Source: Nonlabens sp. (GTDB lineage Bacteria > Bacteroidota > Bacteroidia > Flavobacteriales > Flavobacteriaceae). From it: a stretch of DNA of 64,000 nt. Below, piece by piece: positions 29,764-36,852 of this stretch (positions are counted from its first letter, which is position 1; each line of letters begins with the position of its first letter). The stretch is from assembly GCF_018401815.1 (NCBI RefSeq), contig NZ_JAGYKG010000001.1:310001-374000 (forward strand). The letters are read 5' to 3'. A program made the translations under genes and the position numbers. The notes under the pieces were generated by a model. That model was not told the DNA's origin. It was given only the letters and a program-made list of their open reading frames with translations, and did no database searches.

Positions 29764-29985
29764 ATGAAAAAAATACTGGCCTATCCATTTTTGTTATTGA
29801 TCAAGTTTTATCAAACGGTAATATCCCCCTTTACACTTGCTAGCTGCAGATACTCTCCTACTTGTTCTCAATATTCTAAAGAAGCACTTCTCAAACACGG
29901 AGCCTTTAAAGGCAGTTGGCTCGCCCTGAAACGTATTTTCAGCTGTCATCCTTGGGGTGGCAAAGGTTATGATCCAGTGCCTTAA
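29764..29985 (+). CDS. yidD: Membrane protein insertion efficiency factor YidD
   Basis: The 73-aa protein matches the YidD family throughout. An amphipathic N-terminal helix [16 protein letters not shown] is followed by the invariant [10 protein letters not shown] at residues 28-37 and the [12 protein letters not shown] ending. YidD helps insert inner-membrane proteins at Sec/YidC. Its usual neighbours rpmH, rnpA and yidC are not in this window, so the gene stands alone. Confidence 0.95.
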   Translation: MKKILAYPFLLLIKFYQTVISPFTLASCRYSPTCSQYSKEALLKHGAFKGSWLALKRIFSCHPWGGKGYDPVP

Positions 29986-30452
29986 AAAGGCATGGAATTT
30001 CAAGTGAGAAGTTCCTAATCCATATCAAACCTCTATTATTAGTTGAAGCGAGAGCATCGCGCTGAGCCCGCCTAGGGGTCGAAAACGTCCTATAGCTGTA
30101 GACTCGATTCTATTTAAAAAGGTTTTGACTGTAGATCCATCAAGCATTTTCTTTACTTCGGGATTCTACTATGGTTCGAGCGAAGATTTTGGATATTAAA
30201 AAAGGCTGGGGGGAAACTCGTGCTCAAATTTGCTCCTTGAAAAATCCTGCATTTGGTATAATAAAAACATGATCGATCTCGACTATCGCTCGAACTATAT
30301 CATCATCTTTTTGGTTTTTCATTGATTTGTATTTTACCTGTATTCCTACTTTCACCCTTACTTTTATTTTTATTTTTCATTCAAGTTCAAGTTCAAGTTC
30401 ATCTTCATCTTCATCTTCATCTTCCTTACCTTAGCAGCAAAAATTAAGAGCT
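29986..30452. other. Intergenic region upstream of the symporter gene
   Basis: This 467-base gap has no gene that I can support. Its last 90 bases are pyrimidine-rich and carry two tandem hexamer tracts. A degraded -7 box TACCTTAG (30427-30434) lies 18 nt before the TTG start of the next gene. Confidence 0.45.
30379..30424. repeat. Adjacent hexamer repeats (TTCAAG)3 and (TTCATC)4
   Basis: Two short tandem hexamer arrays abut directly upstream of the symporter promoter. They are non-coding, and slippage here could alter spacing in the promoter region. Confidence 0.8.
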
Positions 30453-31907
30453 TTGACTTCTACCCAAATACTAATTACCATTGCCTGTTATTTTGCTGTT
30501 CTTATCGCAATATCTTTTATAGTAGGTCGCACGAGCGACAGTGCTACTTTTTTTAGAGGCAATCGTTCTTCCCCTTGGTTCATTGTCGCCTTTGGAATGA
30601 TAGGAGCGTCGCTTAGTGGGGTAACTTTTATCTCTGTTCCGGGAGCGGTTGGGGAAGGCGCAATGAATTATTTTCAGGTAGTATTAGGCTACATAGTGGG
30701 TTATCTGGTCATAGGAACGGTACTTTTACCCCTCTATTACCGTATGAATCTCACTTCCATTTACTCCTACCTTAACGACAGGTATGGAAGTGCCGCACAA
30801 TACACCGGTTCTAGTTTCTTTATTCTTTCTCGTGTGGTAGGTGCGAGTTTTAGACTTTATTTAGTTGCTGGAGTATTACAAGAATTTGTTTTTGAACATA
30901 TGGGGGTAGCATTTTGGCAAACGGTAACACTTACCGTAATCCTTATCTGGTTGTATACCTTTAAGTCTGGAATCAAAACCATCGTTTGGACAGACACCTT
31001 ACAAACTTTGTTTATGTTGATCGCCGTAGGAGTAAGTATTTACTATATTTCTGACAGCTTGAATCTTAATGGTATTGGCGAGATTACAGGTTTTATAACT
31101 GATAGTGAGCTCTCCCAAGTTTTCTTTTTTGACGATTGGAAAAGTGGTCAATATTTTTTCAAACAATTTTTTGCTGGAGCCTTTATCGCCATAGTGATGA
31201 CAGGACTGGATCAAGATATGATGCAAAAAAACCTCACTTGTCGCAGTCTTGGTGATGCTCAGAAGAACATGTTTTGGTTTACTATTGTGTTGACTTTTGT
31301 GAATCTGATCTTCTTAGGATTGGGTGTATTATTAACCGCTTTCGCGAAAGCGGAACACTTAACAGCCACCAAAGACAAATTGTTTGCCGCTATTGCATTA
31401 GATAGCAATCTAGGAATTGGAATTGGACTCGTATTTATTCTTGGACTAGTCGCAGCAGCATATTCCAGTGCAGACAGTGCACTTACTTCTTTAACAACTT
31501 CTTTCTCTGTAGATATTTTACGATTGGAAGAAAATTATGAAGAGAAGAAACAAAATTGTATGCGCAAACTGGTTCATGTAGGATTTTCTTTGTTATTGAT
31601 CTTGGTCATTGTGAGTTTTGAGTATGTGATCAAAGACGATAGTGTGATCAATAAACTATTTGTATTTGCAGGGTATACCTATGGTCCGTTATTGGGATTA
31701 TTTGCTTTTGGGATTTTGACTCGATTAAAAGTGCATCATTACGCAACTCCTGTTATCGCAATTCTTTCCCCTTTTCTAGCTTTCGGAATCAGCTTAACAG
31801 CCACCTACTTTTTCGAATTTGAATTTGGTTTTTTTGTACTGCTTCTCAATGGTTTTATTACTTTTTTAGGCTTGCTCATCGCCTGCATTTTCAGCAACCA
31901 AAATTAG
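30453..31907 (+). CDS. Sodium:solute symporter family (SSS) transporter, TTG start
   Basis: The 484-aa protein has about 13 hydrophobic helices. Family signatures include FFRGNRSSPWFIVAFGMIGASLSGVTF near the N terminus and GLVAAAYSSADSALTSLTTSF around helix 8. The substrate is not predictable. No ATG is available upstream, and the TTG at 30453 gives the expected N terminus (MTSTQILITIACYFAVL). Residues 296-303 (AFAKAEHL) come from an in-frame copy of the genome-wide palindrome, in a loop between two helices where the family is variable. Its stop is one base from the stop of the convergent CoA-binding gene. Confidence 0.9.
   Translation: MTSTQILITIACYFAVLIAISFIVGRTSDSATFFRGNRSSPWFIVAFGMIGASLSGVTFISVPGAVGEGAMNYFQVVLGYIVGYLVIGTVLLPLYYRMNLTSIYSYLNDRYGSAAQYTGSSFFILSRVVGASFRLYLVAGVLQEFVFEHMGVAFWQTVTLTVILIWLYTFKSGIKTIVWTDTLQTLFMLIAVGVSIYYISDSLNLNGIGEITGFITDSELSQVFFFDDWKSGQYFFKQFFAGAFIAIVMTGLDQDMMQKNLTCRSLGDAQKNMFWFTIVLTFVNLIFLGLGVLLTAFAKAEHLTATKDKLFAAIALDSNLGIGIGLVFILGLVAAAYSSADSALTSLTTSFSVDILRLEENYEEKKQNCMRKLVHVGFSLLLILVIVSFEYVIKDDSVINKLFVFAGYTYGPLLGLFAFGILTRLKVHHYATPVIAILSPFLAFGISLTATYFFEFEFGFFVLLLNGFITFLGLLIACIFSNQN
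31337..31352. repeat. Palindromic repeat copy 9 (in frame inside the SSS gene)
   Basis: A perfect CGCTTTCGCGAAAGCG, read as AFAKA in the transporter. Confidence 0.95.
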
Positions 31908-31908
31908 G

Positions 31909-32271
31909 TCAATATTGATTTGTTTCTAACAAGACTAACGTACAAGCCACTTCGCTTTGAATATTGTTCTCCTTTAAAAGTTTATAAAGTTCTGGGTTCT
32001 CTGTTCCCGGATTAAAAATGACTCGTTCTGGACGCAGACTTATGATGTAATCGTAATACTCTGATTGCCTTTTAGAATTCAAATAAAGGGTTACCGTATT
32101 GATTCCCTGAAATGGAATGAGCTCTTTGTGAATTTGCACATCGCCTACCATTCCTTCTCGCATTCCAATTGCGACCGTATCTGTATTGAACTTGCGCAAT
32201 CTATAGATCGCCAGGTTAGAATAACGTTCTTCTTTAAGCGATGCTCCTAATACTAAAGTTTTTTTAGACAT
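31909..32271 (-). CDS. CoA-binding (Rossmann-fold) domain protein
   Basis: The 120-aa protein has a Rossmann-like opening (KKTLVLGASLKEERYSNLAIYRL) and the family segment RPERVIFNPGTENPELYKLLKENNI, as in the YccU-type CoA-binding proteins. The biochemical role is unknown; the fold is related to the nucleotide-binding part of succinyl-CoA synthetase. I start at the ATG at 32271 rather than 32295, because a near-consensus -7 box (GATATTTG, 32307-32300) would place the transcript start at about 32295. Confidence 0.85.
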   Translation of the reverse strand: MSKKTLVLGASLKEERYSNLAIYRLRKFNTDTVAIGMREGMVGDVQIHKELIPFQGINTVTLYLNSKRQSEYYDYIISLRPERVIFNPGTENPELYKLLKENNIQSEVACTLVLLETNQY

Positions 32272-32484
32272 TTTTCGTGACTTTGCATTCAACAATATAC
32301 AAATATCGTGGTCTTTTAAACCAAAAACTTGATAAAGCCTTCTTGATTTATTTGGTTTATTGAATTTTTATGAAAAAGAGAAATTCGCAGATGAATGTCC
32401 TTTAGGTTTTAACATCAGCATCCTTATAGATGAATAGAATCGTATAGTTCATAATTAATGGTCAGTGTTTTTCTAACATCTAGA

Positions 32485-32517
32485 AATCCTGAGCTTTCAG
32501 GCTCGGGATTTTTTTTG
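32485..32517 (+). terminator. Orphan intrinsic terminator
   Basis: AATCCTGAGC pairs with GCTCGGGATT (one G-U) around a 6-nt loop, followed by a run of T residues. The nearest plus-strand gene ends about 580 nt upstream, so it may end a long transcript or a small RNA. Confidence 0.65.
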
Positions 32518-32529
32518 TATCACTTCCAA

Positions 32530-32710
32530 TCATTCATAGGTACCACATCCAAATTTTGTTTTACAATCCTGATCCAATACCTGCCCGCTCACAAGTGGAC
32601 ATATAGATTATGTTTTAAAACCCTGATCCAATACCCATTCACAGGTACCGCATCCAGATGTTGTTTTAGAATCCTAATTCACCACCCATTCATAGTACAG
32701 CATCAAGATC
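32530..32710. repeat. Three degenerate repeats of about 50 bp
   Basis: Three diverged units share the layout CATTCAYAGGTACC-x-CATCCA, then TTGTTTTA-x-AATCCTGATCC. They run into the clean 28-bp array and share its CATTCACAGGT core, suggesting an older, decayed part of the same array. Confidence 0.65.
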
Positions 32711-32838
32711 AACCATTCACAGGTGCAGCATCAAGATCAACCATTCACAGGTGCGGCATCAATATCAACCATTCACAGGTGCGGCATCAATATCAACCAT
32801 TCACAGGTGCGGCATCAATATCAACCATTCACAGGTGC
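32711..32838. repeat. 28-bp tandem repeat array (4.5 units)
   Basis: Units start at 32711, 32739, 32767, 32795 and 32823 (the last truncated). Each begins AACCATTCACAGGTGC and ends GGCATCAATATC; the first unit has two substitutions. There are no spacers between units. The last unit turns into the 36-bp palindrome. Confidence 0.95.
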
Positions 32839-32862
32839 GGACTTAAGTCCGCACCTGTGAAT
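32827..32862. repeat. Perfect 36-bp palindrome, copy A
   Basis: The left arm ATTCACAGGTGCGGACTT is followed without a loop by its exact reverse complement. The left 14 bases are the core of the adjacent 28-bp repeats. Confidence 0.97.
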
Positions 32863-33194
32863 AAAACAGCAGCTTAATTCTCCTTCTCAGAACTAAAATG
32901 ATGAGAAAGATGAGCCATAATGACAACTATAGTAGAAATAACTAAAAGAAGGAATACGCACAAGCACTTCTTTTAAAACATGGATTGCGTAAACAAATCT
33001 GTAGAAGCAATAACAAGTTAAAAACTACCTATTAACCACGCCTATTGTTGTAATCCACAAAACCTTTTTAGTAACTAAATTTCCAATAATTCTAAATACT
33101 GAGACTGCCTTCAAATTTCGTTTTTTTATTAAAAAAGCAATTTAACAAACAATTAAACTTAAGAAATAAATTAAAAACAGCAAAGACATATAAC

Positions 33195-33230
33195 ATTCAC
33201 AGGTGCGGACTTAAGTCCGCACCTGTGAAT
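33195..33230. repeat. Perfect 36-bp palindrome, copy B
   Basis: It is identical to copy A over all 36 bases and 368 bp away. It ends 9 nt before the fabH stop on the convergent side, so it could also fold at the 3' end of the fabH mRNA. No U run follows on the minus strand. Confidence 0.97.
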
Positions 33231-33239
33231 GAAATCGCA

Positions 33240-34247
33240 TTACCATTTTATCACCGCACTCGCCCAAGTAAATCCGCTTCCAAAAGCAGCAAGAACCACC
33301 GTGTCACCTTCTTTTACTTTGCCTTCTTCCCAAGCTTCACAAAGCGCAATAGGAATAGATGCCGCTGTGGTGTTACCGTATTTCTGGATATTATTATACA
33401 CCTTATCGTCAGCCAATTGGAATTTTCTTTGAATAAATTGAGAGATACGCAAATTAGCTTGGTGTGGAACAAGCATGTCGATATCACTTACTTCAAGACC
33501 ATTGGCTTTCAGGCCTTCCATGATGACCTCAGAAAAACGAACAACGGCATTCTTAAACACCAACTGTCCATTCATATAAGGATAATAGGGAATGTCTTCT
33601 TGTGGATTCTCCTCTATTAATTGCGGAACCCAATGATTTGTTGAAGGCCCCTTTAAGGATAACTCCAAAGCGTGTTTACCCTCACTGTGTAAATGTGTGG
33701 AGCGTATTCCATGACCTTCTTTTTCAGATCTTGAAACTACCGCTGCTCCCGCTCCATCTCCAAAGATAACCGACACATTTCTACCACGAGTGGTAAAATC
33801 GAGTCCGCCACTGTGGTTTTCAGATCCTATGACCAAAACATTTTTATACATACCCGTTTTTATAAACTGGTCTGCAACAGAAAGAGCGTAGATAAAACCA
33901 CTACATTGATTTCTAACATCCAGTGCTGGACAGGTATGAATACCCATTAGATCCTGCACTTGCACTCCACAACCTGGAAAATAATAATCTGGTGATAGGG
34001 TCGCAAAAACAATTAATTCTATATCGTCTTTGGAAACATTAGCGCGTTCCAAAGCGATTTCAGCAGCCTTAACCCCCATAACAGCTGTAGAATTGCCGTC
34101 ACCTTTTTTGATGTGACGACGCTCTTTGATACCTGTACGTTCCTGAATCCAGGCATCATTAGTATCCATAATTTTAGAAAGATCGTCATTAGTCACAACG
34201 TTCTCCGGAACATATTTACCCATTCCGGTTATGCGAGAAGTATACAT
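33240..34247 (-). CDS. fabH: Beta-ketoacyl-ACP synthase III (KAS III)
   Basis: It condenses a short acyl-CoA with malonyl-ACP to start fatty-acid synthesis. The catalytic Cys lies in DVRNQCSGFIYAL, the His in VPHQANLRI and the Asn in YGNTTAASIPIAL. The length of 335 aa is normal. Unlike many flavobacterial fabH genes it is not next to rpmF or plsX here. The 36-bp palindrome copy B lies immediately downstream. It is divergent from the alkB-like gene with a 75-nt spacer. Confidence 0.95.
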   Translation of the reverse strand: MYTSRITGMGKYVPENVVTNDDLSKIMDTNDAWIQERTGIKERRHIKKGDGNSTAVMGVKAAEIALERANVSKDDIELIVFATLSPDYYFPGCGVQVQDLMGIHTCPALDVRNQCSGFIYALSVADQFIKTGMYKNVLVIGSENHSGGLDFTTRGRNVSVIFGDGAGAAVVSRSEKEGHGIRSTHLHSEGKHALELSLKGPSTNHWVPQLIEENPQEDIPYYPYMNGQLVFKNAVVRFSEVIMEGLKANGLEVSDIDMLVPHQANLRISQFIQRKFQLADDKVYNNIQKYGNTTAASIPIALCEAWEEGKVKEGDTVVLAAFGSGFTWASAVIKW

Positions 34248-34322
34248 AAATTATTTTTAATTGTGCACAAGATACGTGACAGCCTTAGTATCTTGCTAGA
34301 GTTACACCATAATTTGATATGC

Positions 34323-34925
34323 ATGCATAATAAGTTATTTCCAGACTCATTTCCAGATATCCCAGATGCTTCGGTGCATTATGAGGCTGCCTTTTACGCT
34401 TTCGCGAAAGCGGAACATCTAAAAGCCACGTTATTAAAAGAAACGCCATGGAGACAAAATAAAATCCAGCTGTTTGGCAAGGTACACAACGAGCCGAGGC
34501 TCACCCAATTATATGGAGATCCAGATATCGCATACAGCTACAGCGGCATTCTTTTTAAAACACTACCATGGAGTGAAACTTTAAAACAGATCAAAACCGA
34601 TGTCGAAAAAGCAGCAGGAACCACCTTTAATATTTGCCTGATCAATCAATACCGAGATGGGCAAGACTCCAATGGCTGGCATGCTGACAATGAAGCCGAA
34701 TTGGGTAAAAACCCCATCATTGCTTCCATTAGTTTAGGGCAAGAACGCTTTTTTCATTTAAAACACAACACCCGTAAAGACTGCCGATTTAAGTTTTTAC
34801 TAGAGCATGGAAGCCTTCTGCTTATGAAAGGTCCAACACAACACACCTATAAACATCAAATCGCTAAAACAAAAAAGAACATCGACTTGCGTATTAATTT
34901 GACTTTTAGAAAAGTGATTCAGTAG
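34323..34925 (+). CDS. AlkB-like 2-oxoglutarate/Fe(II)-dependent dioxygenase
   Basis: Probably repairs alkylated bases by oxidative demethylation. The iron ligands are in GWHADNEAELG (HxD), the 2-oxoglutarate-binding arginines in RINLTFR near the C terminus, and GKNPIIASISLGQERFF is typical of AlkB2-type proteins. I choose the ATG at 34323 (MHNKLFPDSF), giving 200 aa, because the open frame further up overlaps fabH on the other strand. Residues 26-33 (AFAKAEHL) derive from an in-frame copy of the palindrome. Confidence 0.9.
   Translation: MHNKLFPDSFPDIPDASVHYEAAFYAFAKAEHLKATLLKETPWRQNKIQLFGKVHNEPRLTQLYGDPDIAYSYSGILFKTLPWSETLKQIKTDVEKAAGTTFNICLINQYRDGQDSNGWHADNEAELGKNPIIASISLGQERFFHLKHNTRKDCRFKFLLEHGSLLLMKGPTQHTYKHQIAKTKKNIDLRINLTFRKVIQ
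34397..34412. repeat. Palindromic repeat copy 10 (in frame inside the alkB-like gene)
   Basis: A perfect CGCTTTCGCGAAAGCG, read as AFAKA near the N terminus of the dioxygenase, followed by GAACA as in the SSS copy. Confidence 0.95.
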
Positions 34926-35272
34926 GTAATGAGCAGGTTGACGCCCTGCCTATACCAAGAAATGTGGGTAGGCAGTTTTTAGAAATACTGATAAATGTTA
35001 TTCTTTAAATGCAAGTTGCACGGTATTGATAGGCATATAAGTTCCATGTTATAATGAAATTTGTTCAAAACTTACACTCAAAAGATTCAGTGATTTAACC
35101 CTTTCAATACTCGGTGGAGCAATAGTCGAAACCTGTTACTTAGAACATATTCTATCGAAACGTACTGTGTGGAATGAATTATTTAAACAAACCATTTGTT
35201 AATTCCGTTATAAAAACTCCTTTTAATTAATTGAAACTTGTAATCATTATAAAAAAGAACGACTTTAGTGTC
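34926..35272. other. Intergenic region before the TIGR03643-type gene
   Basis: This 347-base gap has no gene, repeat or clear terminator that I can support. Confidence 0.4.
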
Positions 35273-35566
35273 ATGGCAAAAGCAAAAGACATTCTTAAAA
35301 ATCTTGATGAACGTGCAATAGACCGCATCGTAGAGATGGGTTGGGAAGACCGCACTCCTTTTGACGCGATCGAGGCACAGTTTGGTGTTACAGAAAGTCA
35401 AGTCATCAAAATCATGCGAAACGAGATGAAAGAGAGTAGCTTTAGAATGTGGAGGCAACGCGTTCAGGGCCGTTCTACAAAGCATCGTGCCCAAAGAGAC
35501 CCTGAAATGAGTCGCTTCAAATGTTCCATGCAACGGGCAACTGGAAACAAGATTGCTAAAAGATAA
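35273..35566 (+). CDS. TIGR03643/DUF2805 family small basic protein
   Basis: The 97-aa protein begins MAKAKDILKNLDERAIDRIVEM. It has a helix-turn-helix-like segment (PFDAIEAQFGVTESQVIKIMRNEM) and a basic C terminus (RMWRQRVQGRSTKH). This matches a family of small proteins of unknown function found in Bacteroidota and Proteobacteria. DNA or RNA binding is an inference from the charge and fold. I choose the ATG at 35273; the frame is open for 14 codons further up. Confidence 0.8.
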   Translation: MAKAKDILKNLDERAIDRIVEMGWEDRTPFDAIEAQFGVTESQVIKIMRNEMKESSFRMWRQRVQGRSTKHRAQRDPEMSRFKCSMQRATGNKIAKR

Positions 35567-35732
35567 AAACACTTAAGCCACATTGTGCTAAAATATATAG
35601 CCACAACGACTAGCTTAAGAAGAATTCAAGATTCTAAGATAGTGATCTATTTATTAGCTTTATAATTAATTCCCTTTCCGTAAATAGTTCCTTGAAACAA
35701 TTACTTTATTTTAAAATAGCATACCTATTGCC

Positions 35733-35740
35733 TAGATTTG
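35733..35740 (+). promoter_or_regulatory. -7 box of the hydrolase-fold gene
   Basis: TAGATTTG matches TAnnTTTG exactly, 30 nt upstream of the ATG at 35770. Confidence 0.55.
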
Positions 35741-35769
35741 AAGGCTCTTAACTAGTTCTATATCAAATA

Positions 35770-36723
35770 ATGAAAAAGTTACTATTCCTCGTATTGTTTT
35801 TCCCTCTTGCAAGTATCGCCCAGGATGCTTTTTCTAAAAATAAAGCACAACAACCTACCGAAGATCCCACTGAGGTAAACATCAATGAGCATATTCAGGG
35901 TACACTCCTTATTCCTGATACTTTTGAAAAAGTACCTCTTATCATCATTATAGGTGATCAAGGTGCTATGGATCGCAATGGCAATGAACGCCGGACTAGA
36001 AGCAACGCCTACCAGCAACTCGCTGACTCACTCCTTACTAAAGGAATTGCAACGTATAGGTACGACAAACGTATTTTAACCCAAATGAAAAATCGCAAGC
36101 CAAGTGACAAAACACTTTTCAGCGATTATATAATAGACGCCAAAAAAAGTGTGTTTTTTTTCAAAGAAGACTCCAGATTTTCTAAGATTTTTATCGCTGG
36201 TCATGGGCAAGGTTCTTTAGTAGCAATGCTCGCTGTGGATAAAGATGTAGATGGTTTTATCTCACTCAACGGTGCTGCACAATCCATAGATGCATTAATC
36301 GTACAACAAATTGCAAAAGAAATCCCTGGTCTGGATAAAGTAGCTGCTGCAACTTTTGAAAAAGTAAAAAACTCCAAAGAGCCTATTGAAGCTATTGAAC
36401 GAGATTTATACACCGTCATAGGCCCACAAATTCAAGCTTTTATGAAGTCCTGGATGAAATACCAGCCTGCTGACGAAATTAAAAAACTACACATCCCTAT
36501 TCTCCTTATTAATGGCTCAAAAAACAGACAAGTAGCCCCTTCTGAAGCTGCTTTATTGAAAGAAGCCGTCCCTAATGCTCAACTAGAACTTATAGAAAAC
36601 ATGAATCATGTTTTCAAAATAGTAGGAGAGGATGAAATTGTGGCTTCAAAAAGCTATGTAGATCCTAATTTCCCTTTGAGCAGTGAATTAGTAAAACTGA
36701 TAGCTAATTTTATAAAGAACTGA
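35770..36723 (+). CDS. Secreted alpha/beta-hydrolase-fold protein lacking the catalytic serine
   Basis: The 317-aa protein has a signal peptide (cleavage after SIA/Q, about residue 17) and the layout of the alpha/beta hydrolases that open with a GDQGAMDRNG oxyanion segment (62-71). The nucleophile elbow, normally G-H-S-x-G, reads G144-H-G-Q-G148, so Gly replaces Ser146. The acid position in NGSKNRQV has Asn252 where Asp is usual. The histidine is kept (NMNHVF, His280). The fold is intact but classical serine-hydrolase chemistry should be lost, so this may be a binding protein or pseudoenzyme. No frameshift is seen. Confidence 0.8.
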   Translation: MKKLLFLVLFFPLASIAQDAFSKNKAQQPTEDPTEVNINEHIQGTLLIPDTFEKVPLIIIIGDQGAMDRNGNERRTRSNAYQQLADSLLTKGIATYRYDKRILTQMKNRKPSDKTLFSDYIIDAKKSVFFFKEDSRFSKIFIAGHGQGSLVAMLAVDKDVDGFISLNGAAQSIDALIVQQIAKEIPGLDKVAAATFEKVKNSKEPIEAIERDLYTVIGPQIQAFMKSWMKYQPADEIKKLHIPILLINGSKNRQVAPSEAALLKEAVPNAQLELIENMNHVFKIVGEDEIVASKSYVDPNFPLSSELVKLIANFIKN

Positions 36724-36852
36724 TTTAGTTCCTTTCATTTTGATTATTCCTTTGTAATTTTCGGGCCATTGCATATGGCATATATGAAAGCGAAACGACT
36801 CCCTTCAACTTCACATAAAATCGTATTTTGCAGCTGTTAAACACCTTCCCTT

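Larger units (their letters stand above)
32272..33239. other. Gene-free 968-base segment with repeats and palindromes
   Basis: No supported gene. From left to right it holds the promoter of the CoA-binding gene, an orphan plus-strand terminator-like hairpin, three degenerate repeats of about 50 bp, four and a half 28-bp tandem repeats, a perfect 36-bp palindrome, about 330 bases of unique AT-rich sequence and a second identical 36-bp palindrome abutting the fabH stop. An open frame of 139 codons across the repeats changes repeat frame at each 28-bp unit and is not a gene. Confidence 0.8.

Noticed and set aside
32711..32862. Possible CRISPR array
   Set aside because: The 28-bp units are contiguous with no unique spacers, and no cas gene is present.
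32458..32877. Open frame of 139 codons across the 28-bp repeats
   Set aside because: The repeat unit is not a multiple of three, so each unit is read in a different frame; there is no domain, signal or start context. It is a by-product of the repeats.
32827..33230. Insertion sequence bounded by palindromes
   Set aside because: No transposase frame lies between or near the palindromes, and no target-site duplication is recognisable. It is kept as an unexplained repeat locus only.
36785..36796. Further copy of the palindrome (ATGAAAGCGAAAC)
   Set aside because: Only the right half-site resembles the element; there is no symmetric left arm, so it is not counted.
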